Origin: Alopecurus myosuroides
Lineage: Eukaryota; Streptophyta; Magnoliopsida; Poales; Poaceae
DNA: 64,000 nt
Reading direction: 5' to 3'
Assembly: GCA_028641055.1 (NCBI GenBank)
Contig: CM054057.1
Span: 324,452,941 to 324,516,940, forward strand
In this document: positions 35,029-45,245 of the stretch, one piece after another
How positions within the stretch are numbered: position 1 is the stretch's first letter
Layout: every line of letters starts with the position of its first letter
Position numbers and translations under genes: made by a program
The notes under the pieces: generated by a model
What the model was told of the DNA's origin: nothing
Databases searched by the model: none
The model's input: the letters and a program-made list of their open reading frames with translations, nothing else

Positions 35029-38000
35029 TGTAACATCCCAAGTATGAAATCTCCCCCTAGAATGTTTTGTTTCTTGTTTTATTATTGCCTTGCATCATGT
35101 CATCATATGCATTTGATTTTGTTTGCATTGTTTTGCATTTGATTTCAATTGTTTCCATTTGTTTTCTTATGAATTCCAAATAAAAATTCAATTAATTGTC
35201 ATACTTGTTATGTTACAATGTGTCAACTAAAAACTACAAAACAAACCAACAATTGTTTCCACCAAAATTGTTATCAAAAACTTAAATTGGCTTAACATTC
35301 AATTATTTCTTTTTGATACCAAAAATTGCTCAAAATCATTTAATTTCCAAAACAATAACATCAATCAAAATTATTTTGGAAAACAATGTTTGTTTTAAGG
35401 TGTTGTTACAAAACAGAGCAATATAAAATTTATTCCAAAATTTTTGCTAACCCTAGAACCATTTTGTTTCTCTCTTTTCCCAAATATGAAAAAAAAATAT
35501 AAATAACAGAGATATTAAAGAGAAAAGGAGAGGGGGGCAAAGGGGCATTCAGCCCAATTGGGCTAGCCCAACTGTCCCTGGCCCATACCCCCCACGTCTG
35601 TGTCTTCTAGCTCCGTACTGTACGAACACCATCAATGGCATCCACGTTGCAGGTTCAGAGAGAAGAACGGTCGATCCCGAGCATCCCCTGGCCTTAAGAC
35701 CTCGAGCAACCCCTCCCTCCTAACCCTAATTTCTCTCTTCCTCCCTCGCGCCGCAGCTTCCTCCTCTCTTTTCTCCCTTCCTCTCTTTCTCTGTATCCCC
35801 ACCGAGAGCTCCTCACCGCCGCCTCCTTCTCCGGCGAGGCGCCGCCGCCACGGTGCCCGCCCGGCCGCGCTAGGGCCGGGAACGGAACCGGCGCAGCGCC
35901 CTCTTCCTCGCCATCCCATCGGCTCCCGCCGACGACCGTCGGAGCTCCGCCGCCATCCGGTTTTCGCCGCCAGCCGCACGTCGACCACCACCGGTCGACC
36001 TCCCCTTCGTTCGCCTCTGTAAGCCGCCTCGCCTCCTCTCCCTTTTTCCCACGAGCCCGCACGGCAGCCGCCGGCCGCCCGCGCCCGCCGGCAGCCGCAC
36101 TCGCCGGCCACCGCGGCAGCCCACCGCGGGCAGAGGCCACCGATCGCAAGGCCGGCCGCCCCTGCTCTGTTCCCTCGCGAACTGTCCCTGACGCTCGGTA
36201 CCTGCACGAACTGAAAAAATTCAGTTAACAGGCTTACCTGACGGGAACATGTTAACCACACACCTACTCTGAACCTTTCACGAAACTGAATCCAGCCCAA
36301 CTGGCCACACGCACTCTCGCTCGCCCCATAGGTCGCGGGATCAAATCCCAGGGGAGGCATTTGCCTCCCCACTTTTTTCCTTCTGAGCGCCCCGCGTGAG
36401 GCCCACTGTCAGTGGCCCTGCAGGCCACCTAGGCGCCACGCAGGCCCCGGCCCACTGTCAGCGGCTGGGGCTGGTCGCTGCACGGTGCACCTAGCTTTTA
36501 TTCGGCCTTTTCTTTAATTTAAGTCCAATTAATTTTCAGAATAGTCCCTAAACTAAAAACCCACATAACTTTTATTTCACAAACCCAAATAATAAAAATA
36601 AAATATGTGCACTGCTCTAAATTAAATTGTCTATCTATCTATAGCATTTGTTTTCTGTTTTGAGTTTTCAAAATGCAATTCAAATTTGAATTCAAATAAT
36701 TCACTTGCAATTTGCTAACATCCATAACTAATTCATTATTAATCCAAATCATGCAAATAAAATATGTTTTTCATACCATTTTGAATATCCTATTCAAATA
36801 TAAAATTTGTTTTCTGGTTTGAACAATTTAAATTGCTTAAACAATTTAAATCTTGTTTAATTCAATTAAAATTGTTTAATATTGTTTAATTCATAATTAA
36901 ATAATCCTAAGTCCAATTTCAAATTGTGAAACATGTAATCCAACTAAAATTTGATAACCTTTTCAAATATAAAATTTGTAAATTGTTTTGCACACTTTAA
37001 CTTGATGAAAACAACATTTAATTGTGTGACATGTTTAAGTAACCACAAATTTCCAAAACTAATAAATGTTTTCTTAACTTGTTATCTATCATTTCTTTTG
37101 CACCTATTATTGTTATTTGTTGTTATCTTGTTATCATCATCATGCATGCATCATGCTAAAAAACTCTCACCTAATAATTAATGGTAAATCATTTGTTCCA
37201 CTTATTTTCAATGGATCCTTCCATGTGCAACCCTTGCACATGGGTCCATTTAAATTGTTCTACCTTGTCAACTAGTTACTTTGATGCAACTATTAAACTT
37301 GTCATGCATCATATTTGATTGTGCACTATGCCATGTATTGATTGTTCGTCTCTTTCGATTGTGTGTTTGGTTCTTCTCGCTTTAGACGACGACGTTGAGA
37401 CCGAAGAGACGTACGGTACCCCTTCTAAGGATTTTTGCTCAGTACCAGGCTACTGGGTTTGCAGGCAAGTTATCACTCACATGAATCATCGAGTTCTCTT
37501 CCACACTTGTTGTCGATACTATCCTTTTGTCTATTTCTGCTAGCCCTATGAATCGATGCTTGTTCTCCGAACCCATCACATGATACCTTGAGCCCTGATA
37601 TTGCCTCACCTCCATACCTACAGCCTTTGTTTGAGCCTGTTCTTATCTAGCATGCTTAGGTTGCTTTTGCTCGAGCTCGTTGTCGGTTACTTCTTTTACT
37701 ATCGTACTCTATTATTATCGTATCGGGGGCTCGAATGTTAATCAATCAATCCTGTTAATGCTGCTATTAATAATAATTTGATGATAAGGCACCGGCGGGA
37801 GGCCCTAAGAGGTTTTGAGGCCCGCTAGTGTCGACCCTAATAGGAAAAGGGTCTTGTCTACTGATCCATGATGAGCGTGCTCACCGCATCCGGGTGGTGG
37901 TATGGAACCCCCCTCGGCTTGACCTGATCCGCAGTTTGTCCGAAGAGCCACACTTAGTTCGGGTGTTCCATTTGCTCATTGCATTTTGGGAGGCGCCCCC

Positions 38001-39235
38001 ATGGTTACTGGTTACTGTTGACACATATAGGGCGAGGCCTGTGGTGCCGGGGGGTGTGGTTTTTCACCCTTGCGCTTAGGTTAGGCGGACTGGCCGGTAC
38101 CTTATAGCTCCGTGGCTCCTAGGATGGATTGTAGAGATGGTTTGGGTCGTGTCAAGTCCACCTAAGTTTTAGTTGGTGGCTTGAGTGTGTACGGGTACTG
38201 GAGCACACCCTGCAGGGATAAATCTTCTCGAGAAGCCGTGTTTTCCGCGGTTATGGATTACTTGGTGAAAGTACTGGCTAACAAGTACTCAGGACAACTT
38301 AAACATAATGATCAACCATGTATCACCCAATGCTAAATAACTTGACTAGTAATAGGTTATTCACACAATAACTTGACTCATCTTTATTACAACGGTGTGA
38401 GTTATCCTCGGATTGCTTCTTCGGATAAGGGGCGAGATCCAGGATGGGTTTGTTTGAAGTTATCTGTCAGTTGGTTACAATCCTCGATCTTATCTTCTTC
38501 TGTTAGCCGGAACTTGTAGTATTTTCTGTAGTTGGTTAGAGCAGCCCGCTGCAGCTTTTATACCACCTATCTCTTCCGTTGATCCCAAGCATCAATGCTT
38601 GTGTTGACGGGTAACTCTTTGATGAAGTGTGAGTCTTGCTTGCCAGTACTTGGATGTACTGACCCCGTTGGGGCTGTGGTTTACGCAGACTACGACTACG
38701 GCTACGATGATCACCAGGATGGCTACTTCGTGGAGTTCGACGAGGCTGCCGACGAGTAGATAGCGGACCCGGGCAGGATCCGACGACTTCGTGGATGGGC
38801 TCCGTTTTCTTTTCATTGCCGGCCTCTTAGGCCTATTTGGATTTGTCTGTACTCAGACCTGTTGAATGCTTCCGCTGCTATGTAATGATGCTATGTTGGG
38901 ACATGTGTCCTCTGTATGAGTGTCTTTGCTATCTCTGCCTTAGTGAAGGCTATTTGCAAACTTATTTCATTCTTTTGTGTCTTAGAGACATTCTGTGATT
39001 TCCTTTTGTTCAAAGCTGTTGACGTACAGTGCGTGCTTGTTATGAAGTACGTCGGCAGTAGTGCCTTAGGTTCCTAGCGGATAGTTTACTTCGACGGTGG
39101 AAGCAGGGCTTGTGTTGTCGCGCATAAGCGCAGGCCTACCAGGAAGCTGGGACGTGGGAGCAGGTATGCCCCATAATCCAAGCACCTGCTATCCAGTTCG
39201 TGCGATGAGTATCCTCTAGAAACCAGGGTGCGACA
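35029..39235 (+). repeat. Element C 3' LTR
   Basis: 4207 bp, nearly identical to 25921-30124. Examples of differences: the leader ATG is ACG here (35849), a CCG gain near 35820, and single-base A and T run changes. Confidence 0.95.
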
Positions 39236-39388
39236 AGATCCAATCGGTAAAACGCAGGCACTTACCAGGTGATTCCGCACCGGCATGTACGATCCGTTGT
39301 CGAGGAAGCGCCCGACGTCGTTGTCGAATTCCAGGCTTCCGACAGTTATTGTACTGCCGATTCCGCCGAGTATCCCCGATCGGAACAT
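39236..39388 (-). pseudogene. Element D gag, N-terminal end (separated by insertion C)
   Basis: The gag start (ATG at 39386-39388) lies just inside D's primer site. It encodes a Gly/Ser/Asp-containing N-terminus similar to the start of E's gag around 60419. The frame passes through the AGATC target duplication into 25920, showing that C inserted about 50 codons into gag. Translation within this fragment alone runs into C's LTR and stops. Confidence 0.75.
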
Positions 39389-39404
39389 AACGCCTGAGTC
39401 GCTG

Positions 39405-39422
39405 GCCCCACGGTGGGCGCCA
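39405..39422 (-). promoter_or_regulatory. Element D primer binding site (tRNA-Lys)
   Basis: On the minus strand this reads TGGCGCCCACCGTGGGGC, two bases inside the LTR. It is complementary over 18 nt to the 3' end of plant tRNA-Lys(CUU) as I remember it. CCCCACGGTGGGG within it is nearly self-complementary. Confidence 0.8.
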
Positions 39423-39424
39423 AC

Positions 39425-39997
39425 TGTCGAGACATCGTAGTAGATTTCATAGACGGGGGTGCCATGAGACTACCGGTAGAGACGTGGGGGGACGTGATTG
39501 AACGATGATTAAGGACACATGGTTTTACCCAAGTTCGGTACGACGCAGTATTGCGATGTTCCTACTCCTGCAATCTCACTATTCAGGACTAAAGCCTGGG
39601 AATACAGAGTACAAAGTGAGGTTCTATTAGCTACTCGTCAAGGATCCACCTCTCGGCGAGTTAGCCTTTAGCTTCTTGTCTATCTATCTTATCTCCCGTC
39701 CGGCTTTATATAATAGCCGGGTTAGGGCATACAGAGAAGGAAACCTAGAAGACTACGATATGTGTTAACTTGGAAAGTAAGGAATCCGCCTTCTACTCCA
39801 AGACGTATCACGTGGGCCGTGATCCGGGTTCTTCTAGAATCCGGCTTCCGTGCGTCAGCTTACTGGGCCGCCCAATGGACCGTAACCCACTACCATTTAG
39901 GCCACCCTGGTAATCCGGCACTTTAGACTACCATCTGATATACCCCTAGTTGGTATATATCCGGCAGTATCTGTGCTACGTCGCGAGCGCGTCAACA
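39425..39997 (-). repeat. Element D 5' LTR
   Basis: 573 bp; on the plus strand it runs from TGTCGAGACATCG to GCGCGTCAACA. The inner edge is fixed by the primer site. The outer edge is set by the TGT...ACA ends only, since the partner LTR is outside the window. A minus-strand TATA box (TATATAAA) lies at 39705-39712, so transcription would run leftward into gag. Confidence 0.8.
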
Positions 39998-40129
39998 CGC
40001 CAACTTTTTCTAAAACAATCTTTAGTGATCAAATTAAGTACTTTGCTTTTAAGACAAGTCCAATGTTGTTAGAAATAGCAACTATGTGGTTTAAGCATGT
40101 GTTGCCAGACTTTTTCAAAGGCAATATCG
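39998..40129. other. DNA flanking element D
   Basis: A/T-rich sequence between D's LTR and the tandem array. The first five bases, CGCCA, are the candidate target duplication of D. Nothing else recognised. Confidence 0.4.
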
Positions 40130-41075
40130 AGATTCTCCGATGAAGTTGTCATATTTGTTTTTGTTCGTATATTGTTACCGGGTTTTTAAAACAAGTTCGA
40201 GATTCTTCGGTTATGCTATCACATTACTTGGACACGGTTAATAAATATGATTCAGCTACCATATTGTTGAGACACAGCTATCCGATATTTCGAATGCACC
40301 CGCTAGATTCTCTGGTTCAGATCACATTGAGACATCAGATATTTTAAATGCATCCGCTGAATTCTCCGGTTCAGATATCATATTATTCAGACACACCTAT
40401 TAAATATTTTGATTGTGCCCGTTCTCCGGTTCAGCTACCATATTGTTCTGACATAGTTATCAGATATCTCAAATGCACCCGCTAGGTTCTTCGGTTCAGC
40501 TATCACATTGAGTTATCAGTTATTTCAAATGCATTCGCCGAATTTTCCGATTCAACTATCATATTATTCAGACACACCTATTAAACATTTTGAATGTGCC
40601 CGTTCTCCGGTTCAGCTACCATATTGTTCGGACACGGTTACCATATAATTTAAATGCACCGCTAGGTTGTCCGGTTCAGCTACCATATTGTTCCGACATA
40701 GTTATCAGATATTTCGAATGCACCCGCCAGGGTTTTCGGTTTTCCTACCACATTGTTCTAATAGAGTTGTCAAATATTTCGGATGCACCCGACAGGCTCT
40801 CCGGTTCAGCTATCACATTGTTCTGACACAACTATCGGTTGTTTTGAATGCACCTGCCAGGTTCTCCGGTTCAGCTACCATATTGTTCGGTCACAACTAT
40901 TAGATATTTTAAATGCACCAACCAGATTTCAACTACCATATTATTCGGACACAATTATCATATATTTCGAATGCCAGGTTCTCTGATGTAGTTACCTCGT
41001 TGTTTAACATAATTATTATATTTTTTGAATGCATCCGCGGAAGGTTCTCTGGTGTAACTATTTTTCGAACAAAAT
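40130..41075. repeat. Degenerate tandem array, about 15 units of 60-66 bp
   Basis: Each unit contains variants of TCCGGTTCAGCTACCATATT, then TTCGGACACA, TTATCAGATATTTCGAATGCA and CCCGCCAG. Clear unit starts lie near 40361, 40421, 40488, 40543, 40605, 40666, 40731, 40795 and 40861, with worn units on both sides. Divergence between units is high (often 15-30%), so the array is old. It yields spurious overlapping ORFs. Confidence 0.85.
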
Positions 41076-41583
41076 TAGCCTATCAAATGTATCATATTGT
41101 TCTCAAATCGAAAACATGTATTTCAGCGTCACGTGAAAGTATTTAGTGTGTAAATACTAGCACTCAGAAATAAAGGTGCACATATAATATTATCTATACT
41201 TTGAGTTAAAATAACCAATATGGCTATGGAAAGCAAGGTCTACCTGTAGGGAAAAGTGTGTCGTTAATATAGCAAGAAAGTTAGCTTCCCGCCCAATATA
41301 CATTGTAGCGCGTACTGTAGCAACAGAGAATTTGCTGTAGGGAACGGTACCCATAGTGACACCGTACACTAAAAAGTATCGTTGCAGCGCTCGTGTTATC
41401 CACTGAATCCGACCGCGCGCCGCATGACATTTCTCCATTACTTTTTTTCACGTAGTATAATATGTAACTTTCCTAGTCGCATGTCTCTTACTTTATAGTA
41501 CTGCAAGTTATAGACGGCATAACTCCGCCACCCCTTCATACTCTTGATTCGTAACAAACCCCTTTGGACGTGTTTGGTAGTCT
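41076..41583. other. Unrecognised sequence between the array and element G
   Basis: No ORF, repeat or known terminus that I can support. It ends with AGTCT (41579-41583), the likely left target duplication of element G. Confidence 0.4.
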
Positions 41584-42994
41584 TGATGTCTACGGACGCT
41601 TCTATTCTTGTAGACAGTGTTGGGCCTCCAGGTACAGAGGTTTGTAGAACAGTAACAAATTTCCCTTAAGTGGATCACCCAAGATTTATCGAACTCAGTG
41701 AGGTAGAGGTCAAAGATATCCCTCTCAAGCAACTCTGCACTTACAATACAAGAAGTCTCTTGTGTCCCCAACACACCTAATACAATTTTCAGTTGTATAG
41801 GTGCACTAGTTCGGCGAAGAGATAGTGAAATATAAGTAATAAGGATATAAGTGATAATAGCAATCTGAAATAAAAAATGGCAGCAAGCAAACATGTAGCA
41901 GAACTGGTTGTAAACAGTGTTTCAATGCTTAGAAACAAGACCCTAGGGATCATACTTTCACTTGTGGACACTCTCAACAATAATAACATAATTTAATGCA
42001 TAAATATCCTCTCTTCACTATGCTACTCCAAACCACTCTCCGGATGATAACGAACACCAACTCATTGCATAGGGATCTAAAAGCACACCTTAAAATCGCA
42101 TTCCCCACTAGGTAACCCTACACTGTCACCTTGAGCCCTAGATGGTTCCAGACAAGCACCACAATTTCATAGAAACGTCCAACACAAAATATAACTCATA
42201 ATAATCCACTCACGGTGTGCACATTGCCACCTTCACACTGTAGGACAAAGGTGTCTCTGAAGGTCACATTGATAAAACCACTTGAGTAGCATAACAAATA
42301 AAGAGTAACATCTACTTATTCAACTATATTACAAAGTTCATGATCACATAAATATCACACCATGGGAGAGAGAGTTGAACCACATAGCTACCGGTAGAGC
42401 CCTCGGCCTTGGGGGAGAATTACTCCCTCCTCATCATGGGAGTCAGCAACCACGATAAACATGGCGGTGGAGTCGATGGAGATGGCTCCGGGGGCAATTC
42501 TCCGTCGCGGCAGGGTGCCAGAACCGAGATTTTTGTCCCCCGAAACTTGTCTTCGATGGCGGCGGAGCTACGGAACTTTTCGTGAATGGAGGCTGGTTGT
42601 TTTAGGGGTTTTGTGTCGGGGGCAATAAATAGGCGAAAGGGCTATGTTGGTGGGAGCCCGAGGATCCCACACCATGTGATGGCGCGGCCAGGGGCCCGCC
42701 ACCAGGTGGTGTGGCTGTCTCGGTGCCCCCTCTGGGTCTCCTCCGGACTCCGGGTATGTGTCATCAAAATAGGGACTTTGGCCTTCGTTTAATCCAATTT
42801 CGAGAATATTTCCAAAACAACTTTTCTAAAACCAAAAACAACAGAAAACAGGAACTGACACTATGGCATCTTGTCAATAGGTTAGTCCCAGAAAACATCC
42901 GGAAAACGAATGAAAACATGTGGAAAACATAAAGGCATTGGATAGAAAACAAGCATGGAGGATCGAAAATTATAGATACATTTGAGACGTATCA
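41584..42994 (-). repeat. Element G 3' LTR
   Basis: 1411 bp. Minus-strand reading starts TGATACGTCTCAAATG and ends GTAGACATCA. It carries a GC-rich middle with a TATTTATT promoter-like box near 42623-42632 (minus strand). The sequence is about 80% similar by eye to the plus-strand LTR start at 63096, so both belong to one family. The 128-codon ORF at 41508-41894 is a shadow. Confidence 0.85.
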
Positions 42995-43905
42995 AGCATC
43001 CCCAAGCTTATCTCCTGCTCGTCCTCGAGTAGGTAAGTGATAAAACAATAATTTTTTAGGTGACATGCAGCCACCACAATCTCGATCAACGTTATGTAAA
43101 AGCATTAAAAGCTGATGTCAAAGTACTCTAAACATAGGCATGATAGATATAATTCTAACAATGTAACTTGGCAACTATGTTGCAGCATGGAAAGTAACTC
43201 AAACAAAAGATCATGAATAATAATGCACTGAAAGTTATACGTTTGTTTCGAGCATAAAGAAAACATAGCAAAGTGGTATTCCGCTTGTCCTTAAAGTGAT
43301 AGCAAAACATAAATTCCAGGAAACCTTCAAAGTTCAAGTGGTGACTAGATACAAATAATTTAAGAACAAGTAATAACATATCATGAATCAATCAATAATA
43401 AATTTTGGGACCGATGCACATTATACTCAGAATGACAACTATGCTCTCTTAATTGGTGCATAAAGTTAGAAGATGGAGACTCAACATAAAAGTAAAAGAA
43501 ATGCCCTTCGCAGAGGGAAGCAGAGATTACTCATGTGCTAGAGATTTTTATTTGATTAAAACAGAGTTATTGAAAACAATTTTGAGAGAGGTGTATGTCT
43601 ATATCAACGAATGGTAAGTAAACAATACATTAGGTCACAAGTTAACTAGACTTTACAAGAGAGACTCCCATTGAAGAACATCCTTTCTACTGGGAGTCAA
43701 TAGATCATCCCTCTTCTCTTTTGTTTATACAATTATACTTAACTGATAAATCAGGGGCAAAAGGAGTGAAGAGAATTGTGAAGTAACCAAATTTGGGGCT
43801 GGGCACCCCGTTGCCAGCTCTTCTAGCGAATTGGATAAGCGGATGGGCCACCAGTCCAGGTGTGTAAAGTCCAATCAACAAGTGAAATAAAGATCGTCTA
43901 CTTAC
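42995..43905 (-). other. Element G interior, 3' part
   Basis: Non-coding, A-rich sequence next to the 3' LTR, beginning on the minus-strand reading with the polypurine tract at about 42995-43012. It ends at ATCCT (43906-43910), the left target duplication of E, and continues without loss at 60944. Confidence 0.75.
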
Positions 43906-43910
43906 ATCCT

Positions 43911-44365
43911 TGTCGTGGGATAATCACGGCAGACGTTACCGGGGGTAACTTAGATTGGGGCGAATCGACTCTGGTGTTTGGGAGAGGGTTTAGCTCGGAT
44001 GCAATCATATTAGTTGGTGATCTAGGGTCTCGGGCTGCAATGTCGCCGAAACTCCAATCTAGGGTTACAAGCTCGAATTCTTCTCTTTCTCTTGATCTCG
44101 AAAAAACTTGATCTCTTTTCCCTAGAAGCCGGTTTATATAACACCCGGCTTCCCGGCTTTCCATACAAGGTACATCCAGAATCCTACTCGGGATCCACAC
44201 ATAACCCTAAATTTCCTACCGTGACCCCCAAGGTATGAGTTACAAGATCCGCGATGCCTTTTGGGTCTTCTAGAACTTCCTTTCTCTTGGGCCGGATCTC
44301 GTGCAATCTCCCCTTGGCCGGGTCTCAATCAGGCATGGTCCTACCAGGTTATCATCCAACGAACA
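43911..44365 (-). repeat. Element E 3' LTR
   Basis: 455 bp, plus-strand reading TGTCGTGGG...CGAACA. A minus-strand TATATAA box is preserved at 44133-44141. On the minus strand CTGGGGACTAC, a short polypurine tract, lies just outside it (44366-44376). Confidence 0.93.
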
Positions 44366-45245
44366 GTAGTCCCCAGAATAGCTTGGGAATCTTGGAACCA
44401 ACCATGAAGCGCACACTATTCCCTGCAAAACAACAAACATTCATATGCACAACATAACGGGTTAGATTGCTTTAACTATAGCCAGGCCTGCTCTTTCGGC
44501 GGTCCATATAATAATCCGGTTCATCGCTCTAGCCGAGCATCGTTGCTCGGATCAAACTTCCAAAGGCAGATTCCGTAACCCGGCTTTCATCTTTTCCACG
44601 GGCTGGTCCGAGTGATAAATTTCATGTCCGGTTCTTTCGGCGGGCTTGAGTAACTCGGCCATCCCGCAATAACTCAAGGATCCTTATCCCATATTTTACG
44701 GGCCGAATCATATCCTCCCGCAAATCACTCTACTTACCGTTTGGCTTCTAGGGTTTCTCTGCGCCTATAAATAGGCCCGGGGGGAAAACCCTAAAATTCC
44801 AAACGCCACCAGTCCACGCTCCTTCTTCCTCCTCCCGCTCGCCATTAACGCCCAAGAGCCCGAGGTCAAAGCGCGAGCCGCCAGACCCGCGCGCACTCCG
44901 TCGACCCCAATTTCCGGCCACCGCCTCACGCCGCCGTCTCGCACCGCCGCGCTCGCACCACCGTGCTCGCCGGACGTCGCCTCGAGGACCTCGCCGCGCC
45001 ATTGAAGCCTAAGACCAATCTTGGACCCGGAACGCCCGCTCGCACACGCGCCGCCATCACCTTCAAGGGCCGGGCCACCGCCGCCGCTGAGCACGCCGGT
45101 CCTCGCGCTGCCGCTTTCCGGTTAGCGCCTCTAGATCTAGATTTCGTTTCTCCAAATCCTGAATTCGTGTTCATCGTGCGCATAGCCTCCATTTCTTTTC
45201 CCTTGCTTTATTCTTAGTTTTTCGATTTTCTCTAGATCCATTTCC
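44366..45245 (+). promoter_or_regulatory. Promoter and 5' untranslated region of the antisense gene in E
   Basis: TATAAATA at 44766-44773 in a C+T-rich setting, with a likely start near 44800, then a GC-rich untranslated region of about 450 bp that may hold an intron. A perfect stem-loop (CCGAGCA-TCGT-TGCTCGG, 44533-44550) lies upstream. The start codon context is CCATGG at 45244-45249. This is independent of the LTR promoter, which points the other way. Confidence 0.6.

Larger units (their letters stand above)
25921..39235 (+). mobile_element. Element C: complete, apparently intact chromovirus-type Gypsy retrotransposon with 4.2-kb LTRs
   Basis: Perfect 5-bp duplication AGATC (25916-25920 and 39236-39240). 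LTRs are 25921-30124 (4204 bp) and 35029-39235 (4207 bp); both start TGTAACATCCCAAG and end GGGTGCGACA. I counted about six substitutions and a similar number of 1-3 base indels, about 0.15%, or roughly 55,000 years at 1.3e-8. Initiator-Met primer site, open 1460-codon gag-pol, hairpin and polypurine tract are all present. Gene order, primer type and C-terminal chromodomain place it with chromoviruses, most likely the Tekay/Del group given the LTR length. It lies in D's gag in the opposite orientation. Confidence 0.95.
1..39997 (-). mobile_element. Element D: decayed Tat-lineage Gypsy LTR retrotransposon, minus strand, 3' end outside the window
   Basis: This is the host element of the left nest. 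Reading leftward from the right it has an LTR (39425-39997), a tRNA-Lys primer site, gag, protease, RT, RNase H, an archaeal-type second RNase H, integrase, and then an antisense gene running off the left edge. The order and the second RNase H are typical of the Tat lineage; antisense genes between pol and the 3' LTR are known from that lineage (Grande is an example). Insertions A (1269-18025) and C (25921-39235) split it. gag-pol carries several in-frame stops and frameshifts, so it is defective. The 3' LTR lies left of position 1, so the target duplication cannot be confirmed; CGCCA at 39998-40002 is the candidate. My recollection is that wheat Fatima-type elements look like this, but I could not check. 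Confidence 0.9.

Noticed and set aside
40590..40986. Overlapping 67-78 codon ORFs with repeating peptides
   Set aside because: They are read-through of the 60-66 bp tandem array, in several frames at once, with no start context or other coding sign.
41508..41894. 128-codon minus-strand ORF
   Set aside because: It spans the edge of G's LTR and flanking DNA and has no similarity I recognise; LTR shadow.
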